A stretch of DNA of 64,000 nucleotides from Ascidiimonas meishanensis. GTDB lineage: Bacteria > Bacteroidota > Bacteroidia > Flavobacteriales > Flavobacteriaceae. The notes under the pieces were generated by a model. It had not been told where the DNA came from. It made no database searches and saw only the letters and a list, made by a program, of their open reading frames with translations. Location of the stretch: contig NZ_JBBEXD010000009.1 of NCBI RefSeq assembly GCF_037782385.1, forward strand, positions 124,001 through 188,000. The letters run 5' to 3'. The position numbers and the translations under genes are program-made. Shown piece by piece: positions 8,165-17,127 of this stretch (within the stretch, counting starts at the first letter, position 1; the number at the start of each line of letters is the position of its first letter).

Positions 8165-10561
8165 ATGGAAACAGGACAGTCAAGTAATACCCAAGCCTTT
8201 TCAGGAGTTTCTGAAAACTTTAGCTTAAGAGATACCATAGCAACCTATTTAAGAAATTGGTATTGGTTTGCTTTGAGTTGCATTATATGCATCGCTATAG
8301 CATTTGTATATTTAAGATATACAACGCCACTTTACGGCGCCTATGCTAAGATTATGCTGGTAGATGATAAAAATTCTTCTACACCGGCTAGTGCATTGTT
8401 AAAAGACTTGGAGCTTTTGTCTGAAGTGGAGAGTAAAAAGGTGGAAGATGAAATTCAGGTAATGAAATCACGAAAGCTCATGGAGAACGTCGTGGAGAAG
8501 CTTAAATTAAATATTCAATTCTTTACGGAAGGCAGGGTTCATGACGTAGAGGTTTTTCCATACCCTCCTATTAAGGTCAATTTTATTGAATCAGATTCTA
8601 TCATAAAATCTTCTAAGTTCGCTTTTAATATCAAAATTATTTCAGAAACTTCTTTTGAATATTCTATTGATGAAAAAGAGCGTAGTAAAAAATATTATTT
8701 TGGTGAAAATATCCCCACACTTTTAGGAGATATTGTAATCATACCTACTATAAAGAATATAGAAAATAATGCTGGCCAAACTATAAAAGTACTTATTCAT
8801 CCAGTTCAAAAGGTAGCTGAGTTGTATAAGGAACGGGTTTCTATTAGTCCAGTAGAACCACTTTCCAAAGTAATTGTCATTTCTTTAGAAGACGCTAATA
8901 AAATCAAGGCACAGCAGATAATCAATACATTAATTGATGAATATAATAGAAATTCCATTGATCAAAAAAATGCGGAATCTAAAGCTACCGCAGATTTTAT
9001 TAATGAGCGTATAGATCTCATTGCAACTGATCTTGCCAATGTAGATAGCAATGCAGAGAGGTTTAAAACAGGAAATCGTCTTACTGATATTACTTCGGAA
9101 GCCGATATATACTTAAATACGGGTTCTGATAATGAACAGGAGTTGATAAAAAATAGTACAGATCTTAGTATGGTTAATTATATGAATAATTACTTGAAAG
9201 GTCAGGATTCTTTTGAACCCATTCCATCTAATATAGGTCTGTCTGATCCATCTATAAGTAATATTTCTGCGAAGTATAATGAATTGATCTTACAGCGTAA
9301 TCAATTGCTTAAAAGTTCTAATGAACAAAATCCTATTATAGTAAATCTTGATCAACAGATAAATGGGCTACGCCAAAGTATGCAGCAAAGTCTAAGTAAT
9401 CTGAGAAGTACACTTAGCATTCGTGTAAATAACCTCAAGCAACAGGCGGCACGAATTAATTCGAGAATTTCATCCGTTCCAGGCCAGGCGAGACAATTAC
9501 GGGATATAGAAAGGCAGCAGCAAATAAAAGAATCACTTTATCTTTATCTTTTAGAGAAAAGAGAAGAAGCTACCATTTCTTTAACGGCTACTTCTCCAAA
9601 TGCTAAAATTATTGATACCGCATACAGTCCTAATGACGGACCGATTTCTCCAAAAAAGAAAGTGATTTTTATGGCAGCATTAGTAGCAGGTTTGGCATTT
9701 CCATTTTCTGTTATTTATTTAAAACAACTCTTAGATAATAAAATCCATAATAAGGAAGGGCTCGCAAAAATCTTTAAAAACATCCCAATACTTGGAGAAA
9801 TACCTAAGGTTAAAGGTAAAAAGAAAGTTTTCATTATTGAACGGAATGACAGATCTGTACTTTCTGAATCTTTTAGGATTGTGAGAACCAATCTTGATTA
9901 CTTAATGCGAAGCAGACATAAAAAGGAAGGATCTAATAATAACGTCATATTTGTAACATCTACTATCAATGGTGAAGGTAAAACTTTTGTAAGTACCAAT
10001 ATCTCCTTAACACTTGCTAATTCTGATAAAAAAGTACTACTCATAGGAGCAGATATAAGAAACCCAAAAATTCATGATTATCTAAAAGTGGAGCCAAAAG
10101 AAATGGGCTTAACAGATTACCTTTATGATGAAAGAGTTTCCAGAAAAAGTATTTTGGAAACCATAGAAGTAGAGGGAAATCAGATAGATATTATTTATTC
10201 TGGAAAAACGCCTCCAAATCCGGCAGAGCTATTAATGAGTGAGCGATTAAAGGAACTGTTGGAAGATGTCTCAGAATTATATGATTTCGTAATAGTTGAT
10301 ACTGCACCTTGTATGTTGGTAACAGATACGCTTTTATTCAGCCAATACGCAGATCATACGATCTATGTTACTCGTGCAAATTACACAGAACGTAGACTAC
10401 TAAATTTTCCAGCAGAACTCTATGCAGATAAAAAGCTTAATGGAATGATGTTTATAGTGAATGATGTCAAAGCATCTAACTTTGGGTATGGGGCAAAGTA
10501 TGGCTATGGTTATCATGCAGAAAAGACCTCGAAGAAGAAAAAACGAAAAGTTAAAGTCTAA
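8165..10561 (+). CDS. Wzc-type polysaccharide co-polymerase and tyrosine autokinase
   Basis: A 798-residue protein. The N-terminal Wzz domain has a membrane segment at about 35-55, a long periplasmic part with coiled-coil-like stretches (about 265-470), a GNVR-like region (ARQLRDIERQQQIKESLYLY) and a second membrane segment (about 497-517). The cytoplasmic BY-kinase domain has Walker A STINGEGKTFVSTN, A' LLIGADIRNPKIH and Walker B DFVIVDTAPC. The C-terminal tail is Tyr- and Lys-rich (FGYGAKYGYGYH), the place of autophosphorylation in this family. It controls polymer length and export with the Wza-like protein. Its 3' end overlaps the convergent phosphatase gene by 11 bases. Confidence 0.92.
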   Translation: METGQSSNTQAFSGVSENFSLRDTIATYLRNWYWFALSCIICIAIAFVYLRYTTPLYGAYAKIMLVDDKNSSTPASALLKDLELLSEVESKKVEDEIQVMKSRKLMENVVEKLKLNIQFFTEGRVHDVEVFPYPPIKVNFIESDSIIKSSKFAFNIKIISETSFEYSIDEKERSKKYYFGENIPTLLGDIVIIPTIKNIENNAGQTIKVLIHPVQKVAELYKERVSISPVEPLSKVIVISLEDANKIKAQQIINTLIDEYNRNSIDQKNAESKATADFINERIDLIATDLANVDSNAERFKTGNRLTDITSEADIYLNTGSDNEQELIKNSTDLSMVNYMNNYLKGQDSFEPIPSNIGLSDPSISNISAKYNELILQRNQLLKSSNEQNPIIVNLDQQINGLRQSMQQSLSNLRSTLSIRVNNLKQQAARINSRISSVPGQARQLRDIERQQQIKESLYLYLLEKREEATISLTATSPNAKIIDTAYSPNDGPISPKKKVIFMAALVAGLAFPFSVIYLKQLLDNKIHNKEGLAKIFKNIPILGEIPKVKGKKKVFIIERNDRSVLSESFRIVRTNLDYLMRSRHKKEGSNNNVIFVTSTINGEGKTFVSTNISLTLANSDKKVLLIGADIRNPKIHDYLKVEPKEMGLTDYLYDERVSRKSILETIEVEGNQIDIIYSGKTPPNPAELLMSERLKELLEDVSELYDFVIVDTAPCMLVTDTLLFSQYADHTIYVTRANYTERRLLNFPAELYADKKLNGMMFIVNDVKASNFGYGAKYGYGYHAEKTSKKKKRKVKV

Positions 10562-11303
10562 AGCCTTTAAAACATTCATTTGTGCTACGAATGATATGTT
10601 GAATATGGTCTTTTGTTCTGCCGTTAAGTTTAATTTGTGATAAGAAATCTAATTGTATTGTTTTATGAGTATCTGTGCCAATGAAGTCAATAAGGTTTTC
10701 TTCAAGCAACCATTTAGCCGTCTTTTGGGCACTTTTCCCATAATAATCAGTAAGAGAAAGCATGTTCATTTGAAAAAAGCATCCCATCTGTTTAAGTGAC
10801 TTATAATAGTCTTTTCGATTATGATAAAAATTATAGCGTTCTGGGTGCGCCAAAACAACATAATACCCGTATTCTCTCATTTTGAGAATAACACTACTAA
10901 GATTCAATGGGGGTTGTAAATATGAGAGTTCTACCAAAACATATCGATATTTTAGCGGCACGATTTTTTTAGCTTCCAATAGGTCTTCAAAATGACTATC
11001 AATCATATATTCAGCAGAAAGATTAATGATGAGTCCGGGTATTTTCGAACGCAAATTTTTTGCTTCTAACTTTTCGTAAGCTTCTGCAATAGTTGCTTCG
11101 TTATTAGGATAAAAGTCTATCATAATATGTGGTGTAGCAATAAAGTCGTGTATGCCTAAGGCTTCATACTTTTTTAAAAGTGCTATAGATTGATTCACAT
11201 CGGCAGCACCATCATCTATTCCAGGCAAAATATGGCAGTGGATATCAATGAAACCGTCTAAAAGATCTCGCAGGTAATATTTTTTAGTAAAAAATTGGAA
11301 CAT
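10551..11303 (-). CDS. CpsB/YwqE-type PHP protein-tyrosine phosphatase
   Basis: A 250-residue PHP-fold phosphatase. Metal-binding blocks are visible: DIHCHILPGIDDGA near residue 21, ATPHI near 58, VLAHPERYNF near 157 and FIGTDTHK near 213. Relatives dephosphorylate the tyrosine kinase of the same capsule system. Here the gene runs toward the Wzc-like kinase and overlaps it tail to tail by 11 bases, which supports that partnership although expression must come from a different promoter. Confidence 0.9.
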   Translation of the reverse strand: MFQFFTKKYYLRDLLDGFIDIHCHILPGIDDGAADVNQSIALLKKYEALGIHDFIATPHIMIDFYPNNEATIAEAYEKLEAKNLRSKIPGLIINLSAEYMIDSHFEDLLEAKKIVPLKYRYVLVELSYLQPPLNLSSVILKMREYGYYVVLAHPERYNFYHNRKDYYKSLKQMGCFFQMNMLSLTDYYGKSAQKTAKWLLEENLIDFIGTDTHKTIQLDFLSQIKLNGRTKDHIQHIIRSTNECFKGFRL

Positions 11304-11352
11304 GAAAACAAAAATAAGCTATTAATTTATATACAAGTTTAAGAACACTTAA

Positions 11353-13569
11353 TCAGCGAGATTGTTTTTTCTTAAAATCCCTTTTTTTGGTTTTATTAGG
11401 GTTTGTAAATAATCGTTTAAAAAAACCATCCTTTTTTACTCCTTCGCAATCCAGTAATTTATTTATTGTAATGGGTGTTTCCGGAAATGAATCTACCGTA
11501 TATCTCTTAAGGTTTTTGTGATGGATCATCTTTTTAAATAAATTAGCAAATACAGGAAGGGCAGCTTTTGCTCCCTGCCCATTAGCTGTGGTTTTAAAGC
11601 CAATTTCATAAGAGTTTGTTCCTACCCAAGTACCATAAACTTGGTTTGGAGTTAATGCCATAAACCATGCATCTTTATTATTTTGCGTAGTACCTGTTTT
11701 ACCAGCAATTGCCTGAGTGAGATTATATTGTTTTCGCAAAGAGCTTGCAGTGCCATTTTCAACTGTACCTTTCATAATTTCCAGCATTAAAGCAGCAGTT
11801 TTTTTTGAAAAAGCTGGTTTTTTTGATTTTATAGGATTATTAACTGTTAATACATTCCCATTTTTATCTCTTATTTCTTTGATAGTATATGGCTGAACAA
11901 AATAACCTTCATTAAGAAAAGAAGTATATGCCTTCACCATAGTTAACAAATCAACTTCTGCAGTACCCAAAGCAAGGGAAGGTACTTCTGGCAGTGCTCC
12001 TTCTATTCCCATTTTTTGAGCTTGCTCTATTACATTTTTAATTCCTGTTTTTTCCATTACTTTAACAGCAACGGTATTTACAGAATTACGCAGCGCGTAA
12101 GGTATGGAATAGTTTAAATATTTTTCGTTATCATTTCCACTATTTGTAGGTGTCCAGTCTTCCATATTTTCATATTGAACGGGTTTTGCAGCGAAATATT
12201 CACATGGTTTTATGCCATTTTCAATAGCTGCTGCATATACTACTGGCTTAAACAGTGAGCCTACCTGCCTTTTACTTTGGTAAACATGATCGTATTTAAA
12301 CCAATCAAAGTTGATGCCACCAATCCAACTTTCAATAGCCCCAGTTTTTCTGTTCAAAGAAACAAATCCTAAATTGAGAAATTTCATCATGTGTTGAATA
12401 CTATCTTTAGTACTTATAAATACTTCACGATCTTCTCCATATTCAAAAATTCTTTTAGTTTTAGGAACAGTTAATGAATCAAAAATAGTTTCTTCATTCA
12501 AGCCAAGTGATTGTAACTTTTTATACGAGGCACTTCCTTTAAGTTTTTTATGCAATAGGGATTTATTCTTAAGCCATGGAGCAGAATTTCCATGTTCACG
12601 CTCAAAAATATTTTGTAACTTTTTCATATGATCAGATACTACTTGTTCTGCAATTGTCTGCATATCAGAATTAAGGGTAGTATATATCTGAAGACCATCT
12701 GTATAAATATTGTATTGTTTTCCTGTGTCCTTTGCATGCTGCTTTACCCAAGAAATCAATTCTTTTCTAACCATCTCCTTGAAGTATTGAGCGGTTCCTT
12801 CCGTCTTTGTAATTCCTTGGTAATTGAGTTGAATGGGCTCTTCCTTTAATATTTCTAATGAGTCTTTTGATAAGTAATTTTGATGCACCATTAGTTGTAA
12901 AACCAAATTTCTTCTCATTTTACTTCTCTCAGGAAATTTTCTTGGGTTATAAGTGTGCGTTGCTTTTAAAGTTCCAATCAATAATGCGGCCTCAATTTTT
13001 GAAAGATTTTTTGTTTGCTTATTGAAAAACTTATAAGCAGCACCTTCAATACCATAAACATTGTCACTAAATGCAACTGTGTTTAAGTAACGGGTAATTA
13101 TTTCCTTTTTGCTGTATAGTGATTCAATTCTTTTTGCAATAATCATTTCACGAATTTTTTGAACAAGAATACCTCCTTTTGAGATGGCTGATCTTGGAAA
13201 AAGATTCTTGGCGAGTTGCTGACTAATGGTGCTACCACCGCCCGAAGCCTCATTTTGAAGCATAATGGTTTTAATACCTACTCTTAAAAGACTTTTATAA
13301 TCAATTCCATGATGCTGTTGAAATCTAATATCTTCTGTGGCAATCAATGCATTAATCAAATAATTTGGGAGCTCGTCATAGGTTACAGATTGTCTATTTT
13401 CAAAGTAGTAGCTGCCTATATTTTTCTTATTAGAATCATATAGAATTGAAGCTTCCGGAAGCGAAATTTGTTGTAGTTCTTTTGTAGAGGGTATTTTACC
13501 CCATAAGCCTACGTAAATACTAAAGATAAAAAAAAAGAGTAGTAAAAGAGTACTACAAATGGACCACAC
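11353..13569 (-). CDS. Class A penicillin-binding protein (PBP1A-like transglycosylase/transpeptidase)
   Basis: A 738-residue bifunctional peptidoglycan synthase: one N-terminal membrane helix, a GT51 glycosyltransferase domain (ALIATEDIRFQQHHGID with the catalytic Glu; GGGSTISQQLAKNLF) and a transpeptidase domain with SxxK as VGSLFKPVVYA, SxN as RNSVNTVA and KTG as AGKTGTTQNNKDAW. The proposed start is GTG at 13569; the frame stays open about 27 codons further upstream without an ATG, so the true start is uncertain. The C-terminus is basic. The gene is followed 49 bases later by the phosphatase gene on the same strand. Confidence 0.93.
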   Translation of the reverse strand: MWSICSTLLLLFFFIFSIYVGLWGKIPSTKELQQISLPEASILYDSNKKNIGSYYFENRQSVTYDELPNYLINALIATEDIRFQQHHGIDYKSLLRVGIKTIMLQNEASGGGSTISQQLAKNLFPRSAISKGGILVQKIREMIIAKRIESLYSKKEIITRYLNTVAFSDNVYGIEGAAYKFFNKQTKNLSKIEAALLIGTLKATHTYNPRKFPERSKMRRNLVLQLMVHQNYLSKDSLEILKEEPIQLNYQGITKTEGTAQYFKEMVRKELISWVKQHAKDTGKQYNIYTDGLQIYTTLNSDMQTIAEQVVSDHMKKLQNIFEREHGNSAPWLKNKSLLHKKLKGSASYKKLQSLGLNEETIFDSLTVPKTKRIFEYGEDREVFISTKDSIQHMMKFLNLGFVSLNRKTGAIESWIGGINFDWFKYDHVYQSKRQVGSLFKPVVYAAAIENGIKPCEYFAAKPVQYENMEDWTPTNSGNDNEKYLNYSIPYALRNSVNTVAVKVMEKTGIKNVIEQAQKMGIEGALPEVPSLALGTAEVDLLTMVKAYTSFLNEGYFVQPYTIKEIRDKNGNVLTVNNPIKSKKPAFSKKTAALMLEIMKGTVENGTASSLRKQYNLTQAIAGKTGTTQNNKDAWFMALTPNQVYGTWVGTNSYEIGFKTTANGQGAKAALPVFANLFKKMIHHKNLKRYTVDSFPETPITINKLLDCEGVKKDGFFKRLFTNPNKTKKRDFKKKQSR

Positions 13570-13768
13570 TAGTATTCTTAAAAATAGAATTTTACTTCCT
13601 TTTAGAACGGGAGATTTTAAATAATTTTTCAGGATGAATGGTTTTTAGTATATACGATTTGAAATGACCTACTAGACGACATTTTTTAAAGTTTTCTAAC
13701 ACATAAGATGTCTAATTTCGAAATTGAAACTTAAAGTATTAGATTTACGTAAAATTATAAGAATTTTC

Positions 13769-14425
13769 ATGCTTACTATTTTTACTCATTTTATTGACCT
13801 AGAAAATAAGAAAATTTATGATGATTTTTTAAAGGATTGTGATCCAGACTTTATTAAAAAGGCAAGTTCTTATTTTCATGATAGAGATCGTTTAAAGAGA
13901 ATTGCAGGAAGAATGTTATTAAAAAAAGCATGGGCAGAAACTACGCTGTCTTCTAATTTTCCAGTCGTAAAAAGAATAGATGACAGGCATAAGCCATATA
14001 TAGATAATTGGTTACACTTTAGTCTTTCATATACAGATGGAGCGGTTGTTTTAGGAGTATCTGAAATAGGTGACATAGGTATTGATATTGAAACAATCAA
14101 AGAACTTGAAGATAAAGATATCATTTCGTATTTTCATCCTATTGAGCAACAGTATATTGAAAACAGTCGAGATTTTGTTTATTCTTTTTATCATATATGG
14201 GTTAGAAAAGAAGCTTTACTTAAAGCTATTGGAATAGGGTTAATTGATGGTTTGCAGAGCTCAAACTGCACAATGAATCCAACATACTACAAAGACATAA
14301 TTTGGCATTTTAAGGAACTTGAAATTTCTAAGAAGCATGTTTGTTATGTAGCTACCAAAATTCCTGAAGATAAATTAAAAATAAGATATTATAATTTAAG
14401 TATTCAAGAATTGAGGGTTTATTGA
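13769..14425 (+). CDS. 4'-phosphopantetheinyl transferase (Sfp type)
   Basis: A 218-residue protein from the ATG at 13769, preferred over an upstream TTG at 13724 because it begins directly at the conserved N-terminus. Sfp-type motifs are complete: HFSLSYTDGAVVLG, the magnesium-binding GIDIET and the FYHIWVRKEALLKAIGIGL block with Glu and Lys. It loads phosphopantetheine onto carrier proteins. The neighbouring convergent gene encodes a type II thioesterase-like protein, the classic pairing in non-ribosomal peptide clusters, yet no NRPS, PKS or carrier protein is in the window. It may serve a cluster elsewhere or be left over from a lost one. Confidence 0.92.
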   Translation: MLTIFTHFIDLENKKIYDDFLKDCDPDFIKKASSYFHDRDRLKRIAGRMLLKKAWAETTLSSNFPVVKRIDDRHKPYIDNWLHFSLSYTDGAVVLGVSEIGDIGIDIETIKELEDKDIISYFHPIEQQYIENSRDFVYSFYHIWVRKEALLKAIGIGLIDGLQSSNCTMNPTYYKDIIWHFKELEISKKHVCYVATKIPEDKLKIRYYNLSIQELRVY

Positions 14426-14439
14426 GTGGTCTCTTAAGA

Positions 14440-15177
14440 CTAATATTTTCTGTATGAAAAAGACATACTTTTTGCAATGTCTAACGATTCTGTTAAATCT
14501 TCCATAATACTATAGCAATCATCAAAAATAAAGAAATGGCTACCAGGGTATACGTCCCAATCTAAAGGATAAAGTGTTTCTTCCTGCCACATATCTATCT
14601 TTCCGGCGCTTATTTTGGCATCAAGGTTTCCAGTTCTTATGAAGATAGGCGTTTCAAGACGTTCTATTAAAGGGCGATATTCATAATGGTCTAATGCCCA
14701 GTAATCTGCCCGTATAGTAGGCTCAAAAAAATCAATTAACTCTTGATCTTCAAATAAAGCATCAGAGATACCCCCTAAACTCTTAATCTCTGCCCAAAAA
14801 GAATGTTTGTCATACCTAGAAATTTTCTTATTAGTTACTACAGATGGAGCAATTTGACCCGTAAAAAAAAGACAAGAGGGAAGTGGTATTTTCGCTTGTT
14901 GAATACGCCTTGTTAATTCATAGCCCAATAGAGCGCCCATTCCGTGTCCAAAAAATAAATATTCAGTGGTTTTAATGGTTGGAAGAATTTGTGCAAATAT
15001 ATCATCACATACGGATTCAATATCAGGTATTGCTAATTCATTTATCCTATTGCCCCTACCTGGTATTTCAATGCTTATCCATTCAAATGGTGTAGGGGTA
15101 AATCTCTTGAGGGTCGCATAAGAATTAGTACATCCACCGGCAAAGGGTAATGCAATGATTGCAATTTTTTCTTCCAT
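14440..15177 (-). CDS. Type II thioesterase-like alpha/beta hydrolase lacking the catalytic serine
   Basis: A 245-residue GrsT/TesA-like protein: N-terminal IALPFAGGCTNSYATLKRF, oxyanion region, PGRGNRI, the nucleophile elbow, Asp region FIRTGNLDAKIS and His region YPGSHFFIFDD. The elbow reads FFGHGMGALLGYE, so the family's GHSMG serine is glycine at residue 79 (codon GGA at 14941-14943 on this strand). The fold and the other catalytic positions appear kept. Active members remove wrong acyl groups from NRPS/PKS carrier proteins. It is convergent with, and 14 bases from, the phosphopantetheinyl transferase gene. Whether it hydrolyses anything is doubtful; a binding role or ongoing decay are alternatives. 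Confidence 0.85.
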   Translation of the reverse strand: MEEKIAIIALPFAGGCTNSYATLKRFTPTPFEWISIEIPGRGNRINELAIPDIESVCDDIFAQILPTIKTTEYLFFGHGMGALLGYELTRRIQQAKIPLPSCLFFTGQIAPSVVTNKKISRYDKHSFWAEIKSLGGISDALFEDQELIDFFEPTIRADYWALDHYEYRPLIERLETPIFIRTGNLDAKISAGKIDMWQEETLYPLDWDVYPGSHFFIFDDCYSIMEDLTESLDIAKSMSFSYRKY

Positions 15178-15645
15178 ACTTATAAATTAAATTATTTAAT
15201 TAAACGGTTGGCAGAAAAGCTAGTTTTAGTAATTAGTCTCTCAAATATATTAATTTATCTGCTATAGATTAGCATGAAAACCCAATCAAAAAAAACTTTT
15301 ACGGGAAACCCTTAATTCATTTAAGGGTTTTATACATTTAATTGAAATTGAAGTGAAATTAACACTATTATTCTCTCCATTGCCTACTTACATACGTTAA
15401 TTCTTATCATTGCAGATTACTAATTTTTTAATTTGACTTAATTCTATATTCAATTACGACAGAAAAATCTTTAATCAATACTTCTTAATTCTGTAATAAA
15501 GTATTTTAATAACATTTTTATAATTTTATGTTGAATTAATAGATGAAAATATTTTTGTTGAATATGAAAATTATGGGCCCTTATTTATTTTTCTATAGAG
15601 CACTAAGTTGTCTTTTTCAGGAAGATAAAGTAACTTGATCATTGT
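15178..15645. other. AT-rich region between divergent genes
   Basis: 470 bases between the divergent thioesterase-like gene and the exonuclease gene. Apart from the perfect hairpin at 15306-15330, no gene, repeat or exact TAnnTTTG box was found; promoters for both genes must lie here. Confidence 0.5.
15306..15330. terminator. Perfect 10-bp hairpin
   Basis: AAACCCTTAA pairs with TTAAGGGTTT across a 5-base loop, followed by TATA rather than a T run. It lies upstream of both flanking genes, so it is not the terminator of either; it could end a short untranslated transcript or be a regulatory structure. Confidence 0.4.
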
Positions 15646-17040
15646 ATGAAGAATCCATATGAATATGCAATAATAGATGTAGAAACTACTGGTTTGGGTG
15701 GAACCAGTGGTAATCGAATAACAGAAATAGCAGTAGCAATTTATGATGGAAATTGTGTGACAGATTACTATCATTCTTTGGTAAACCCTGAATCTGCTAT
15801 TTCAAAATTTGTAACAGGATTAACAGGTATTGATGAATCTATGGTTATAGGTGCACCTACTTTTTCACAAATAGCACCAAAATTATTGGAATTAACCCAA
15901 AGTCGAATTTTTGTAGCACATAACGTAAACTTCGATTATAATGTATTGAGGAAGGAATTTGAAAGGGTAGATGTTAATTTTAAGAGAAAAAGACTTTGCA
16001 CGGTTAGATTAGCGCGTCAGCTATTTCCTGGGTATCGTTCCTATAGTTTAGGTAATTTATGCAATCAATTAGGAATTGCAATAAATAGCCGTCACCGTGC
16101 AAAAGGTGATACAGATGCCACTGTGCTTTTGATGGAGAAATTAATAGCAAAAGATACCACAGGAATCATAGCAAAACATTTACATGCACACTCAGGTGAG
16201 GTGGCCTTGCCACCATTACTATCAAAGGAAGTTTATGAGACATTACCTTCTAGAAATGGTGTATATTATTTCAAGAATTCCAAAGGGGTCATCATCTATG
16301 TGGGAAAAGCAAAAAATATTAAAAAACGTGTTTTGAGTCATTTTTATGATAAATCTCCTCAGGAGATAGCGTTATGTAGTGAAACTGCTCATATAGACCA
16401 TGAGGTGACTGGAAGCGAATTGCTTGCACTTTTAGCAGAGTCTGCCGCAATAAAAAAATACTATCCAAAATATAACCGTGCCCAAAAAAAAGTAAATGCT
16501 AGATATGCAATAGTTAGCTATACAAATAGAGTTGGAATTGTTCAACTCGGATACTGTACTATAAAAACCGCTTTTAATCCTATAGTTATTTGTTACTCTT
16601 CTACCGAAGCTATTGCATTTTTAGAAATGCTATGTGAGCAGTTTGAACTTTGTCCTAAATATACTCAATTACAACAAAATGTAAAGACATGTTCGCACTT
16701 CAAAATATCAAATTGCCGAGGAATTTGTCATCAGAAAGAATCTGTAAGTGATTACAATAAAAGAGTAGAAAACGCTATTTCCTTTATGAAAGAAACCCGA
16801 GATAATCTCTTAATTAGAGAGAAGGGAAGAACTAACGAAGAAACTGCTTTTGTATGGATTAAAAATGGGATTTATAGGGGCTATGGTTTTATAGAAAATA
16901 ATGCAGTAATTCAAACTAGTCAAAATTTGGAACCTTGGCTTCAACCCCAAACAGATAATAGTGATGTAAGGCGTATTATAGCCCAATATGTCCACAAATT
17001 TCCTCAGAACGTTGTATTGAACAATACACCAGCTACTTAA
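15646..17040 (+). CDS. DEDDh exonuclease plus GIY-YIG endonuclease domain protein
   Basis: A 464-residue two-nuclease protein. Residues 1-165 form a DnaQ/PolC-epsilon-type 3'-5' exonuclease: IIDVETTGLGG (first Asp/Glu), VAHNVNFDYNVL, and HRAKGDTDAT (His and Asp). Residues about 195-290 form a UvrC/Cho-like GIY-YIG domain: NGVYYFKNSKGVIIYVGKAK, with KKRVLSHF and ALLAESAAIKKYYPKYN (Glu). The C-terminal part resembles UvrC-type cysteine-containing sequence (CSHFKISNCRGIC). Fusion proteins of this kind are common in Flavobacteriia and probably act in DNA repair; the exact substrate is unknown. It stands alone, with the following genes on the opposite strand. Confidence 0.88.
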   Translation: MKNPYEYAIIDVETTGLGGTSGNRITEIAVAIYDGNCVTDYYHSLVNPESAISKFVTGLTGIDESMVIGAPTFSQIAPKLLELTQSRIFVAHNVNFDYNVLRKEFERVDVNFKRKRLCTVRLARQLFPGYRSYSLGNLCNQLGIAINSRHRAKGDTDATVLLMEKLIAKDTTGIIAKHLHAHSGEVALPPLLSKEVYETLPSRNGVYYFKNSKGVIIYVGKAKNIKKRVLSHFYDKSPQEIALCSETAHIDHEVTGSELLALLAESAAIKKYYPKYNRAQKKVNARYAIVSYTNRVGIVQLGYCTIKTAFNPIVICYSSTEAIAFLEMLCEQFELCPKYTQLQQNVKTCSHFKISNCRGICHQKESVSDYNKRVENAISFMKETRDNLLIREKGRTNEETAFVWIKNGIYRGYGFIENNAVIQTSQNLEPWLQPQTDNSDVRRIIAQYVHKFPQNVVLNNTPAT

Positions 17041-17127
17041 CCCCCAACTAATCTAACTTTATAGGAGTCTATAAATATTTAGGATTCATTTAAGAATTAA
17101 AACTATCTTACCGTTATCTTCTTGTTA

